Positions 11,223 to 25,015 of a stretch of DNA of 64,000 bases are shown in pieces. How positions within the stretch are numbered: the stretch's first letter is position 1; each line of letters begins with the position of its first letter. The notes below the pieces were generated by a model. The model worked only from the letters and a program-made list of their open reading frames with translations, ran no database searches and was not told the origin of the DNA. Position numbers and translations under genes: made by a program. Source of the stretch: Progne subis subis (Eukaryota; Chordata; Aves; Passeriformes; Hirundinidae); assembly GCA_022316685.1 (NCBI GenBank), contig JAKJHU010000183.1:62001-126000 (forward strand). The letters are read 5' to 3'.

Positions 11223-13934
11223 GATGGGATGGGAACACTCAGGAAAATTGCAGCTAATGAAGGAGCTCCAGGTGCTCTTTCATTCATTTCCTTCCTGTTG
11301 CAGAGAACAATGGAGTTTCTCTGTACCTCTCCTGCCCAAAATCTCTTGCCTGGAGAGTGCTACACCACCATGGTGTGCCCTCAGGTGGGATGGCAGGGAC
11401 TTTATCACAACTTTCATTCACCTTCAAACCCAGTGATGGCCATTTGGGGCAGGATTTCCTGGGCTGTGTCCGTGCTCTCCATGGGCATGGAATACGACCC
11501 AGGAAGCTTGCCCAGAGAATCAGCAGGAGGAGCTCACTGCAGCCTGAGGGTCGCTGTCCTGTGGCATCTCGGGATCTGTGGCAGAAGATGTTTGCTCTTG
11601 GATCAGACACTGGGAGGGAAGCAATGAACCTGTTCCCTGTGGTCAAAGCTACGCCCTGGAGCAGGGTGTGTGCCTTTGCACAGGTGGCAAAGGGGCAAAC
11701 AGCCACTGGGGTGGCTTTTTCCAGAGCTGGTTCAGCATCCTAAATGCCTTGCGGGAGTCCGCTTGAAACAACTCAGCTCTGTTTGCCCAACTGCACCCCC
11801 TCAATAAATCCATGTGTAGGCACCCAGGATGTTGCTGTGGGGGATCAGCAGCAAGCCCTGACCTTGGGAAGAGCCTTCCAAGCCACATCAGCCCCTTTTG
11901 TGGGAAAAAAGTGTAACTTCCACCACGACGGCTAATTTTAGATGACTCCCACCCAGTCTGTTTGCTGAAGCCCGAGTGCATCTGAACGGGGAAACTCCAG
12001 CGCCAAAGAGATTCCAATCTCAAGAAGAATTCCTTGCCAGGAGAGGGGGAGAGGGGGATGGGAATAAGAGCGGATAATGGTTTGGATTCACTATCCAAGC
12101 CTGCAGAGGGGAATCCAGCTGCAGGCAGTGCCCTCTCGTGGTCTAGGATTAAAACCTCGCCTTTCCAAGAGCCGAGGATGACTCCCGCCAGCATCCCTGC
12201 TCCAGCTCAGCCCCGGGAAAGCTGATCATCACCGCGGGAAACAGAGTGAACAGAAACATCTGCTGCAAAAACTGCATGTAAAGGCTATGCACAGCTATCT
12301 CTCCCTGCACTTAGATCATGTTTTATGCCTCTTCACCCCAAATCCTTGTGGTTTTATGCATACTTCCATGTCCTGTTTACACACCTTGCACAGAGAAAGA
12401 GCCCGGAATATAATTTACCCTTACAATGCCCCCATCTGCAGCATGTGAATGCTCTGAGATATCAGGGAAGTGCTCCCCTGAGGGAGCCCAGGTGCCATGA
12501 GCTGGCACAAAAGGCTTCCAGGCAGAGCGTCTACTGATCCTGAACACCCTCAAGAAGCAGCCCATCATCCCCTCTGCTCTCGTATTGGAAGTGCCTGTGC
12601 CATGGTGAGATGCCTCCTTCTCTGATCCCAGTCCCGGGGACGGCTAAGCCATCTCCTCCAAAAGCCCTTCCCAAAAACAATCAGCCTGAGGCAGACACCA
12701 AGCGTGGAAAATTTTAACCCAGGCCGTTCCTGTCAGACACTGCTACACACAGACGGGAAGGGCAATCCCAGGTTTTGGCTGCTTGGGGTGCGCTCGCATC
12801 CGTGTCCCTATCTCCTGGAAATGCGGCATAGGAAAAGAGGGCACAATAAAACCTCACCTACGGAGATCAGGAATTGTTATCAGCCACGAAGCGACGTTGG
12901 CCTGGTGGGCCTTTCCTTGCAGCCTCCGCTTGGCTGGCGGGTTTCCCTCCCTCTGCCCTTCCAGCAGCAAGTCCCGCTGGAAGACAAGGCTTATCAGAGC
13001 CCCATTTCCCAGCTGATGTATCCAGCTGGGGATCCCAGAGAGGGCGTTTTGCTAAGTGCCCACAAAAGGGAGCGTGTTCCCGATCCCCTGGCAGAGCGCG
13101 CGGGAGAGGTTTCCCCAGCCCGCGGTGCCGTGGCTCTCCAGGGGACAATAAGCGTACATGAACTGGAACAGCCATTATTGGAGGTTACAGCACCGGGGCC
13201 AGCCAGGGAGTTAATCCCAGGCCTGCTTTTCAACAAGCATTCAAATCTTCTGCTGTTCAAGTACCTGGAATTCGGCTCCCGATACTTTTGGTTTGCAGGC
13301 CTTGTGTGGTGAGCGCCTCTCCCCTGGTGCTGCTTGAAACATCACAGACACTTCTGGTACTGCATTTATTCCCCCCCATTCCGTAATTTCCCCCTCCTGA
13401 GGAGGTGTGCACCAACCCACCCCGAGTCACCGCCATATTCGAGCATTTTGAGTGATGCAGAAAAATAAGGCAGGATTTCCCAGCTGGAAGAGCCCCTTGC
13501 ACTGATTTTTGCACATCCAACAGGGCAGATTTGCAGCATTTAAGCCCACTTTATCAGGCCAGGGAAGCGACAAAGCAATATAAGCCTGGCTTATATTTAA
13601 ATTAGGCAGAGCTGACATGAGGGTGCAATTAGCACAGAGGATAAACTCCTATGTTGGGATGGATCAACATCTTACAGGGAACAGCTTATCAATTTTCCTT
13701 TCTGCTGTCAGAATATGTGCTGCGCTCCTAAATTCACCTTTTCCAGGAAGGTAATTCCATATTTTCAGTATATTTCCAACAATATCCAACTCTCCTTCTG
13801 ACACCCCGGGCTAGGATTTCTGCTGCATTGTGACAGGAATTTCAGGCTCAGAAACATTACGCTGCCCCAACAGAGTGATGGATCTGCTTCCAGGGGGTGA
13901 AAAATCCCCGAGCCAAACAAAAACCAGGGGGGAG

Positions 13935-13961
13935 AAAAAAAAAAAAAAAAAAAAAAAAAAA
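13935..13961. repeat. Poly-A run (27 A)
   Basis: Uninterrupted A homopolymer in the A/T-rich intergenic segment. No source element is visible beside it. Confidence 0.9.
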
Positions 13962-14269
13962 GCTCCTCCAATAACTTGATTTTCCTTTTTCCACATTATA
14001 TTTTTCTCCTGGCTCTTACATCTTTGTGAAGTGTTCCCGGTGCTGCTCTTCCACAGCCAAACGGCTCTCCTTGGGGTAAAACATCGGGAAAACACGCGAC
14101 TCCGAGCCAGGGCTGGAACGCCACCGCTCTGCAAAATGAAAGTAATACGTGGTTGGTACCTTCCCAGCGAATTCATAGTGCTAAAAATCAATAATAACTC
14201 TGCAATCCCATAAAACTGCGAAAATTAATTCGGTGGAAAAAGCTGGAAAAGCCTTGGAAGTTTTGCTTT

Positions 14270-14292
14270 TATATATATATATATATATATAT
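14270..14292. repeat. TA dinucleotide microsatellite
   Basis: About eleven TA units, followed directly by TTAAAAAAAAAAAA. Confidence 0.9.
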
Positions 14293-15654
14293 TAAAAAAA
14301 AAAAAACCTGACTTTCAAGATATCTTAATGTCAAATTATCAACTTTCAAGGCATCTTAAATGACATGGAAGAAGAATTGTGCCCTACAAAAATAACGTGC
14401 AACATTCAAGGGAAATCTAAAGAGATTAGATCTTATTTTGAGGTTGAAAAGTGCTGCCCTTAACTTTTGAGAGATTTCATAAAATTAAACATGGAGGAGC
14501 CGAGCAGCCTCTCTTCTAAAGGTGTTGAGCATGAATAGTGAGATCAAATTCATAATAACATAAATACTTTTCCAAGCAGTAAAAAGTAGTTAAGAAACCA
14601 CATTAAAAAAGCATTCAGTGAATTTGTTTTAATTCCTCACTACCATATGAATGCAAAATAAGTAGTTTTTAAAATACTCTCACTGCTTAAATAAATTTAA
14701 GCCCCTGAATAAATATCAAGGGAAGTGGGTTTTTGCCTAACTTGAATTTTTTTTTCCACTTTTTTTGCTTTGTGATATCTGTTACTTTGCTACTTATTCC
14801 TAGCTCAAGTTCACAGCTGCAGGGAGGGCTTTTTTTTTTTATTCCTCCTTGCTTTGTGAGCAGATCAGCTCGAATTCGGAGGGAAATTTCATGCTTGTGG
14901 CTGTCTCCCAGCCTCCAGAGCTGAGGAAAAGCTGCCTAACCTCCCTTCAATAAAAAATGTGCTCGAGCGGAGTGGTGCATTTCAATCTCAAAATAAAAAT
15001 AAAGCAACAAAAAAACCCCCAAACTCCACTTTTCATAAAAATCAACCAGATGCCTTAGGAGGGCAAATATCTTATTCCTCTTTAATTAAAAGGTATAGCA
15101 AATAAAAATCTGGGTTTAATTAAACAGCAGGAATAGAAGATGTTATCTCTCCAAACCACTCTGCCGCAGTGAATTAACTTCTGCGAGTCTTATTTTTGTT
15201 TGAAACCCCCACATATCAAGGCAAACCCGGCACTCTGAGGGGAAAGTTACTTTTTATGAGAATATTTCTGTGCTCCACAGTTAAGGCAGCTAGCTCCTGT
15301 ATAAACCAGTAGGGGCAATGGTTTGTACTGGTTTAGGCTAAGACCAGGACAAGTCCTGCAGAGCCACTTGATGCTGACCAACCCTCCCAAGAATGTTCAC
15401 ACAGGAGCGAATTCAGCCTCTGCTTTACCTGCGGAGGGATGCAGTGCATTTAATTAGAGTTTAATCCATTTTTATTTTCAATCAAGATGTGCCCAGCTGC
15501 TTGTTCCAGTCCCCCCATGCCGCAATTCCCAGATTCCTTGAGAAAAAATACCGCACTTGGAGAGAAGGTGCCTCCAAGTAGGGTTAAATCTTGGCCTTTC
15601 CTGGCACCCCCAAGCCAGGGCCGAGCCTGCTTGTAAAATAGTGCAGGTGTGTTT

Positions 15655-15830
15655 ATTGTAATCATCTCTGACTAAATAGAAACAGGTTTGGGGGCTTTAA
15701 ATATAATTAGCATGAGCTACACTCCTGCGTTTAATCACTACCTTGCTGGTTAATATAATCAAGAAGGTAAACAAACAAAGATTAACTCCATTAAATTAAA
15801 AAAAAATACATATTCTACTGGGAAGCTCAC
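15655..15830. promoter_or_regulatory. Candidate cis-regulatory cluster (homeobox, FOX and SOX-type motifs)
   Basis: Several TAAT cores (ATAATTAG, TTTAATCAC, TTAATATAATC) lie near a perfect forkhead site GTAAACA at 15767-15773. That site abuts a SOX/TCF-type AACAAAG at 15774-15780. The stretch is free of recognisable repeats. A motif cluster in A/T-rich DNA is weak evidence for an enhancer, and conservation was not tested. Confidence 0.25.
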
Positions 15831-17464
15831 ACAGGAATTTTGTTTTATTCCGCTGCTGCGGAGCATCATTTTACTTCTGTGTGGCAAATTAATTTTTACA
15901 TAGAAATGCTTGTCTTGCAGGAGATGTCTCTTTCCCCTGCTTCCCTAAAGACAGGGACAAAATAAAACCTCTTTTATTCATATTTCAGATCCAATGCAGC
16001 CACTTTGCTCTTTCACGGCATCTTTCCCTACAAGATATCTGAGCACTTCAAAATGTTTAACTGCGCATCGCATTAAAGATAGGCTTGGAGCGACACACCT
16101 GCTGCTCTGACAATTTATCCGAAATGATACGTGAGGTGTAAAACCAGGTTTCAGACAGAGGAATCAGTGTTCCCAAATGTTCAGTCCGTCCATTGTTGCA
16201 ATGACCATGGCTGGATCCTCTTTGATCCCAGAAAACGCCCGAATATGGAACTGACTTTTTCCTGCTTGGACATGGGACGGGATATTCTGAAAATGAGCTT
16301 TACCATAACACACGGGGCTAAATAACCCTTTATTCCACCTGGGAATATCAATTTAAGAGGTGCCTAAACACAGGAAACGCTGTTATCAGCAGAGATATGA
16401 AGCTCGAGACTTTAACCCACGGCTCGCTGCGATCCCCCAAGTTTCCCATCCACAGGAGAAAGCCTGGATGAGCACGGGCACGTGGCTCCAAACCTGCCGG
16501 GACACAAGCACACCGTGCACCTCCTTGCACGGACAACAAACAGTCGAGGCTCCCTCCCTGCTTTCCTACCTCCAACGCAAGGCAGCCCTCGGGATCTTCT
16601 CTAACACCAGACCCCGCTCGCAGCGATCCTGGGGAAGGGGAAGCCAGCCTTGCCGGCATCTTTAGTGATCCAGGATGTGAGGTGCCTGACCCACCGGCCT
16701 TCCCTCGGAATAAAGACTCCTTTTGTGCCAGTCTCCCGGAATGTGGAGTGTCAGAGTTGAGAGGAAAATGGGAGAGCGTCACGGTAACAGAGCGGAGCGG
16801 GGGTGCGGTCGGGAGGGGTCCCTCTGACAGCCACACCGGAGGGGTCTTCGACATCTGTGCCTCTTTTTCCATCTATTTGCTTATCTTAAATCACACCACA
16901 GCTGTGCCAAAAAGACACCTGAGGGGGGGGGAAAGGAAAGAGAAAACAACACGGCATTCCTCGGCCGTTCGAAAACAAACGCTGACATTTCCACTTTGGG
17001 AGGAGAAAAACATCGGGAAGGGAATACTCTTCCCCAAACCCTGCATTTTCAAAGTGATACAGGAGTCAAAGCAGGTTCAGAAGATGCCCTGTGGATACGT
17101 GGCAGCTGAGACACGAGCCTGGAAAGCGTAACTGCTGCAACAGAGCCCATTTCCCAGGAATTATTTGATAATGCGCAGGTTTATTCCCTCTGAGCTGCTC
17201 CCCGAGCTCAGGGAATCTCAGCGCAGAGAGAAAAACCTCAGCGAGGTTTCTGCTACCTCAGAACCAGAGCTCATGGGATCTTTGCACGTTCCACACCCAG
17301 AGAGGGATTAAGCAGGACCCTAAATAAAGCCAGGCTCAAACACTTCCCTCCACTAGGTCAGAGATGAAGTTACAGCTTCAGAAATGCTTGAAAACTGCAG
17401 TTTTTGCTAGGGGAAGTGTCCATCAGCTTGACTATTCTGGTGGCTGGTTAGAATGTTAATTTAA

Positions 17465-17799
17465 AGTCCAGGTCTAATTAGAATTCTAAGTCCAAGTCTA
17501 ATCAGAATTGTAAGTCCAATTATAGTTGTAATTCTACATCCAAGTCTAATCAGAACCTAAATCTAATTACAAGCCTAAGTCCAAGTCTAATTATAATTCT
17601 ATGTCCAAGCCTAATCAGAATTTTAAGTCTAGGTCCAAGTGCAATTTTAATTCTAAGCCCAAGTCTAATCAGAATCCTAAGTCTAATTAGAATTCTAAGT
17701 CCAAGAATAATTATAACTCTATACCCAAGTCTAATCATAATTCTAAGTCTAATTAGAATTCTACTTTAAAGTCTAATTAGATTTATAATCCTGACTCTA
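17465..17799. repeat. Degenerate hexamer tandem array (56 units)
   Basis: The stretch can be cut into 55 six-base units plus one five-base unit (ACCTA), in one unbroken register. Units are variants of A-G/T-T/C-C-T/C-A: AGTCTA, AGTCCA, ATTCTA, ATTAGA, ATCAGA, AGCCTA, AGCCCA, TACCCA. A 24-base higher-order pattern (AGTCTA-ATTAGA-ATTCTA-AGTCCA) recurs. The consensus is one to two changes from the telomeric C-strand hexamer ACCCTA, so a decayed interstitial telomeric repeat is possible. An independent hexamer satellite would look similar. The minus strand stays open for 62 codons only because the period is a multiple of three. Confidence 0.85.
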
Positions 17800-20405
17800 A
17801 AAGATGAAATTAAACGTACTCATCCCACTATTAATGCAAACTTTTCCTCCACAATATCTGGATTTTTAGAAACCAAATGCTGATTTTACAGCTCGCTAAA
17901 AATTTTTTCATAGAACCTGAGCCAACTTTTGCTTATAACCAGCGATGATTGATCTCTGATTTTACAGTCCTAATTTTGGATTCAAAATGCAGGGGGAAAA
18001 AACATAAACAACAACCCTTCTATACAGAAAATTTAGTTTTGCTGGGAAAAATAGAAATCTTTAAAAATGGCCATTTCTAAGAGCAGCTGAGAGAGGATGA
18101 AAATCTGAATAACGCAAGTCACATTTCATTCCTTGCCTATGGAAGCTGGACTCCCGGAGCTCATCTGCTCTGTCAGATGGAAAGGTGACTTGAACCACAT
18201 CTGTCCAGAGGCAAATTCTCCCAGAGGGAGATCTGTTTCACAGCCACACGTGCTGGATGTGTGTTTTTTGTTGTAAATATACCATGTCAGGGATGAGTTA
18301 AAGGGATGGCAAGAACGTAGCTCAGCTCCACTTTGAGGATAAAAAATATCCATGCACTGAGTGAGTTTGGTTTTGGTTTTTTTTTAAAGGAAAAGAAATT
18401 CCAAAGTCAAATAATATTCAAATCATAGGCTGAGCACTTGGAATAAATTGCAGCTCTCACTGAGTGATAAATTGCTCTCTGTGCCCTTTCAGAAGGATTT
18501 CAGGTGTTTATGAGCTGCTTCTGCATTTCCCAGAGTTTTGCTCGTTTCTGGGGCGCTTTGGAGCGGAGGAAAGGCCTGTGGGGCTGGGAAGGTCAGAGCC
18601 CCTTGGATCCTGCCCGTCCTCATCTCAGCATGGGGCCGGTGGCTCCGTTCAGCTCCAGTGGCGAGCCAAATTCCCGGCTGCTGGAAATCAAGGTTGGAGA
18701 TGAGCAATGTCCCATCATCATCCCATTGGCCAGGGCTGCTCAATGGGGGCAAAATGAGCACTTTCCGCTCATTTTTTGGGGCAACCAGTTGAAACAAAAG
18801 TGGGATTTTTCCAAGGCAGTGATTTCAATGGGAGCAGAGACAGATTGCAAAACATTTTGAAACTCCTGCTGTCCCAACACCTGCCAAATCTCAGGGCTTG
18901 CCACAGAGTGGGACTGAGCCCAGCAGGGACTTCCAAACACCATTAAAATTGGGATGAGATTATCTGTAAGAATGAAACCGATTCCTTGCTGCCTTAGAAC
19001 CTTCTTTCAGTTGCTTCCCGCAGTTCCCTTGGAACACCGCATCGTGTTTTTCCAAAACCTGCTGATGGCCTGGGAGCCATGAGCCATCTGTGATGTGTCC
19101 TGGATGATGATAAAGGCACAAAGAACAGCAGCAGAGCCAGAGATGATTGGGACATATTGGAGCAGGAGAGGAGTAGGATTGGTTTGGAAATCGGGATCTC
19201 AAGGCGGTTGTCGCCACTCAGTGTTGGTGGGGACCAAAAATGTCCCTTTGGAACACCAGGATCCCTCTCCAACTCCCCATTTAGGGAGAGGCTGGAATCA
19301 GGTGGAGGAAGATAACAACTAACAATGATTCCTGGAGATCTGGAAATTCGTGGAACTGAGATAAATTAAGAGGCAGAGGAGACGTCACAGTCGTGTGCTC
19401 TACGTGCTCGCGGAACGTCGTTAGGAAGAACATCACCGTAAAACTTCTACCCAAACTTCTCTATTAAGAAAGAGCGTGGATCCACTCCTTTTGAGGCTGG
19501 AACAAACCATCAGTGTTTTTCCTAGTTATTTCCCTCCCAGTTCCTGAAATGTCCATTTTCTCAAATGTTTTTTTCAAATTTTTTGGGAGTAGCCTATTAC
19601 TGTTGCTAACCTGACTGGCCACCTTCGTCTGTGCCCCAAAGCAGAAATCCCCCCCCAAAAAAAGAAAGTGAAAATAAAGAAATGAACAAAATACAGAAAA
19701 AACAATTAATTGTATTAAAATTCTGATTTTTATCAGAATAGCAATAGTGTCATGAAAGAAGCAGATTAATTTGGAAGTGTAAAACAGGGAATCAACAGGG
19801 GCAAGGGCACGATCCTGCCGGGCTTTCCTAGATGCATCAGCATGAGCTTTGAAAAGCACTTATTTTGGGGCTGGGTGGTTGACCCCTCCTCTTTCTCCCT
19901 CCCAAAGAAAAATCCAAGAAGGCATCAATATTGTTTGAGTTAAGCTTGTTTTTCTTTCATCCCTTAGGCTAGAAAACAGTAGGGAAAGAAATGTTCTGAT
20001 CAAACACCATGTTTCATTGTATCTGAGACAAAATGTTTCAGTTTTGGCTTGGGGTGAATTTTACACTATTTAAAAACACAACATTTAACCAAATCTAGCC
20101 TCATAATATCTTGTTGAAATCAAAATGTTTCCCATCTAAAGTTTCAGAAATAAACCAGTTTTAATTAGGGGAAACCCCACCCTTTTCATTTAGATGTAAC
20201 TTATATTCAACACCAACTCACAAAGAGTTTTTGTCAAACTGAAAATTGTGCAATTTGGGCACATCAGCTCAACATTTCCTGGGCTTTGGTTGGAGGAGGA
20301 GCCACTCTGTGATCCTGACGTGCACTTTGGGCACTTGATTATCACCAGGTCTGTCCTAGGCTGCTTTTGTGCCAGGTGCTGTAGAAGACAACAAGAAAAA
20401 TACTA

Positions 20406-20491
20406 TAATTATTATTATTATTATTGTTGTTGCTATTATTGCTATTATTGCTATTATTGTTATTATTGCTATTATTATTTTTTTTTTTTTT
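20406..20491. repeat. ATT/GCT trinucleotide microsatellite
   Basis: Repeating ATT units are interspersed with GTT and GCT and end in a T run. The array explains the I-, Y- and C-rich peptides read through it on both strands. Confidence 0.9.
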
Positions 20492-22040
20492 AATGCCAGT
20501 TTGAACATTTCACCAACAAAACTAATCAACAGAATTCTTCTCCTTTTCCATTTTATCTTTGGATTGACCCATCTTTCCTTTGGTATCCCCATTCCTGATG
20601 GTCCCAGCAGCTTTGGCGACGCTCGAGGCCTAATTTGAGGGACAGGATCAATAGCAAAGAGGGGCAGAAACGGATGATCACCCACACAAAGCTATAATAA
20701 CATCATAATATCTGCTCTGGCTCTTCAGTGGCTCTGAAAACGTGCAAGTATGGTCGGGGAGATGGAAAATAATATGAAACACTCACTAACAGCATGTAGC
20801 GTAGAAACTCCGAAAACCACCACAGTCATTGACTCACAGATGGTCAAATGAACAACATGTTTCTATTCCTGTATTTAATTAAATCTTAATTATGCCACCA
20901 ACAGGGTTCAAAACAGCGTTATGAAACAGCTCACATGAATAGCAGGACACGATTGGCTGAGGGGGCTTTGAACTTGGATAATTATCTCCCCAAAAAGCGC
21001 TCACGGTGGGGCTGTAAAGCCCCTCTGCCAGGCGGCCCAGTGCACCAAGCCTGGAAGCAAATTCACGTAGAATACACCCAGCTCGAGGTACGGGGCTGAC
21101 CAATGGAGAGGCAGATGCCAAATTGTCAGTGGGACCATCTGGGAGGTGCTGGGAGCCCGAGGGAGGCTCCCCACACCTGGGTCAGGCGCTGCTCTGCTGC
21201 TCACCTTCGCTGGTCCACACGAAAATCGACCAGCTCTAATTTAATTCTTCCACCAGCCAGTCACGTGAGCTAATTAAAAGCAGCTGCCCGAAATATTCCT
21301 TTGATTTATCTTTTTTTGTTGCTGACAGAAGGCCCTTCATGAAAAAAGAAATATTTTGGAGGATCTTTCTCTTTCATTTTTAACACGGCGGCTAAAAAAC
21401 AGCGAGCGTTTTAAGAGCACTTTCCCAAGGAGTTCAGCTTTTTGCAGTGTTTCCCTGAGCAGAGGGCTGGGAAGGCCCATCCTAAATTCATCTCCCAGGA
21501 TTTTCTCCCACCTTTTAATGCCATTTCAAGTTCCTTGACAACTTGATATTCAGAGCAGAATCACTGCCCCTTCCACACTTAAAAACATCATAAGGAAGAG
21601 TTACTGCATATCTGAGAATGTCCAAGGTTCACCCATCCCACAAGCCATAGGTTCTAGAAAAGCCCAAAAGACGTTTGGAAAAAAAAAAAAAAGAAAAAAA
21701 CATTGCCAGATTCAATTTTTAAGGAAGTTTTTAAGTTACTTTGGCAATAATTTCTTTGGGGACCACTCACAACATCTCCAGCACTGGTTTGAAAAGATAC
21801 TTTTTGTGTGCAGATCAGCAAAGAGTAAAAGAAGGAAGATTAAAAAATCATTGTATCATTGTATTTTAATTTGTTTTTTTCCCTTGAGGTACTAAAATTT
21901 AAGCCATTCCTGTGAAAAATCAATAGGAAAAGAATGCAGTGCAATTTATGGATGGTTACGTGAACTCTCTGGGTTTTGTGGAGGCGGGCAGAGGGAAGAA
22001 GGCAGAGAACATGGCTCTGTGTGGATTTAAAATTTAAATT

Positions 22041-22160
22041 TAAAAAAAAAAATAAAGAGAGAAGGAGAAATAAGAAAGATAATTGAAAAGAGAAAGAGTA
22101 AAGGAAAAGGAAAAAAGAAAAAAAAAAAAAGACAGGAAGAAATAAAAAGAGAAAGCCACC
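22041..22160. repeat. Purine-rich (A/G) tract
   Basis: About 120 bases consist almost wholly of A and G on the + strand, with A runs up to twelve. It is low-complexity sequence without a visible source element. Confidence 0.85.
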
Positions 22161-24507
22161 AAACTTCCCCCAGTCACAATTTTCTTCCTCAAACCCATAA
22201 CTGGTGAGGGTTACATTTCCAGTGAATATTATAAATTTGCAAGGAAAGATTTTACATTTTAAAAATGTTTATCTCCTCTGCCCTCCTTTGGAGGCATTTT
22301 TCCAGATGAACTCAAATTTCTGAGGAAAAGAGACCCCTTCCAGAAAAACGCTTTTGATAATACAAACAAATTAAGTGGATGAGGGGAATTGACTTCACCA
22401 GGAAATTTATCCCTATTTAAAAGTTCTTTTGGGTTGGATCAGCTGAATCCAGAGGAAAAAAACAACAACCCTGCGTTGGAAATGCAAATGTTCTTTGGGA
22501 AAAAGAAGGGTAGGAAACTCTTGGAAGAAATCTTGGCTGGGGATACCACTGGAGACCACGGTACCCATTGTACCTCACACCCCAAGTTCTGGATGATCCT
22601 CGGCATCTCCCTTTGGGATGCACTCACTCAGGGGTGGAGGAGCTGCTGCCACCACCTTGCTCAGGTGACAAAATCCCTGGGAAAAACGTGCACGGAAGCC
22701 TTTGCTCCCTCGAATTCTCATTCTGGAATGAAAATCTGACCGACACACGCCCAGTGCTCCCGCTTCCTGCAAACTCCCACCGGATTTGCTGAGATAAAAA
22801 CATCTTTTCACGTCCCTTACTCACACTCCTTTTATCTTCAACCTAATTTTTACCCATTCACCTCAAAAGGAGAGCACAGTTTTGCTCGGGCTTTCCTTTT
22901 TTTCCCCAGTGAGGCCTCCCTCTGCCTGAAATCCCCAAAATCGCTGACACAGTGCGCTCCTCCAGGAATCCAGAGCCTTTCCCACTGAGTTACAAGCTGC
23001 CAAGGAGGCTATATTATAACAAAAGGAGTTTTTATATCCTCCTGTAGGCAGAACACTGGGAACTGCCATGAAATGTGCATTATCCAAAGGGGATTTGTTG
23101 ATGGATAAAATCAACTTATTTAGGAAATTTCCAGCTGATCTGTAAACATGCCCCAGAGAAGGACGGAGACAGTAACAATGGTGCAGGCAGTGTCTGAACC
23201 CTCTTGGCCCCCATCCTGGGACTTAATATCTTAATAACATGTCCTTATGAGTCACTGCAGCGAAGGAGCCAGCATTGCTCTTGTCACACTGGATAAGTGG
23301 ACTGAAAGGCTGTCACGGACTGTGTGGCTCGAGGTGGGGCTGGGTGAGACGTGTCCATCGTGGCAGGGATGCTGTTCTTTGCTAGGGACCTTGTTTAGAG
23401 GATTGAAAGGAAAAATGACACGGGGGAAAATAAAAAGGTAGGTAAAGATAAAAAGGAAGAGGTAGGGAGTGACAAATTTTAGGCAAAGACCTCAGTGAAT
23501 TGTCTCACCAGAGTGCTCCGGGTCCAAGAGGTCAAGCGGTCCCTTCTGGTGTTAAACTTCTTGATTAAATCAGTGAAGAGCGCTAATGGCTCCCAGGAGG
23601 CCAAGCCTGAATTTTCACCAGATCAGCATGGTTTGGTCTATCCCAGATTCCCTCAGCTGTACACCAAGAAGTACCCACAGATTCTGCCTCTGCACCCCAC
23701 AGGACCCTGGCAGCAAAAGACCACAACGGATTGGTACAGAGGGTTAAAAATCAGGGTGAGGGGTGATTTTTTTTCTCCCTTTGGGTTCTGTGTTGCTGGC
23801 AATGCAATTTTTGCAGGCTGAGCTGCAGTCACACAAATCCATTCCTTCCACTCCCTTCCACTGATTTCCCTGAACAGAAGCTGATAGGAAAAGGAAAAGC
23901 TCAGGGAAACACCAAATCTTCACATCTGTGTTAGACTGCAGCCATGAGCAAATTCTGCACATCCCAATGGCACCAAGGCAAAACAAACCTGAGATCAAAC
24001 AGACTTCCCTTGGGGGAAAACCCTGTGTTTAACATCCAGGATTTGCAGGGTCAACCCAAACTCTCTTGGTAGCAAGCAAAGTGTCTGTAAAAACGGCACC
24101 TTGAGAGTTCCTGGCACGCAAATCTGCCAAGTCCAGCAGCAAAATCAGCCTGGGCTTGGAGCTGCAGATCCAGGCCGTCTGTGTGAGAGGGAGCTCCATC
24201 CCCCCTGGCTCCCGTCTTCCCAGGACATGTTATCCGAAATCCTCCTGCCGAGCCCGATTCCTGGCACGGACGTGGGAACAGGAAGGAGCGCTGCGAGATG
24301 TTCAGGCCCCAGCCCACATCTTGCAAAGAGACACCAGGGCTGCCCAGACCAGGGAGCTGAATTCTCCCACCCCCAAAATTCCCCTAGAACAGTGCTTTCC
24401 TCTGCAACTTGCCATGAACTCCATTTCCTTGCCAAGAGTGGGGGTAAAAGGGAAAAGGATCTGTCATGCACTACCTCCCTCCCAAGATCATTCATCCTTC
24501 CTTTCCT

Positions 24508-24508
<1 letters not shown>

Positions 24509-24541
<33 letters not shown>
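24509..24541. repeat. Poly-A run (33 A)
   Basis: Pure A homopolymer preceded by TTTCCTC. It is not attached to a recognisable retroposon. Confidence 0.9.
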
Positions 24542-24544
<3 letters not shown>

Positions 24545-25015
24545 AGAGAACCAGGAATCGCTTGATAATATAATTTAAATATGTTTATTTTTTTCACTCC
24601 CCGATTTTCTCTGCTTTATCACCTTTCTGCTGACAGGGAGACCCTCACATAGGAAAAGCAAAAGGGAACAGAGTAAAGGAATGAAAGGGTTTGCCCCCAG
24701 AAATATTTCTCTGCTTTTCTCATAAACCTGGGAGACTTTTATGTGAATATTTCAAAATGAAGGTATGGATGGGGTTCCCCTCTTTTTCAGAAGACATAAC
24801 ACAAGAAGTAAGGTTTCTTCCATATTTAACTGTTCCATGAAAAGAATGTCGGGCACCTGAAAGAAACTGGGAGTTTCACATTAATTTCCAAATTAAAAAT
24901 CTAGACACATCTACATTTCATTATTTCCTCGTGATGTGTAACACTGAAGGGAAAATATTGAAAACTGCAACTTGCAAGCAACGAGGATCAGGATTTTTGT
25001 GCGAGGTGCATTTAA

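Larger units (their letters stand above)
7536..17464. other. Intergenic DNA, first part
   Basis: No gene is supported. Two antisense CR1 tails lie at 7680-7905 and 11043-11222, with no clear interspersed element after about 11.25 kb. From about 13.9 to 16.1 kb the sequence becomes A/T-rich, with a poly-A run, a TA microsatellite and many TAAT cores. The 867-base open frame around 10761-11627 runs across a CR1 and is not considered coding. Confidence 0.55.

Noticed and set aside
10761..11627. Open frame of 288 codons on the + strand
   Set aside because: It runs straight through an antisense CR1 tail and has no domain. Other frames in the same place are also open for long stretches, as expected from G+C-rich non-coding DNA.
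17550..17738. Minus-strand peptide with repeated LGLRI and IRLG units
   Set aside because: It is a by-product of the hexamer array: a six-base period always gives a two-residue repeat and removes stops.
24509..24541. Poly-A runs as tails of processed pseudogenes
   Set aside because: No gene-like body or target-site duplication was visible 5' of this or the other long A/T runs.
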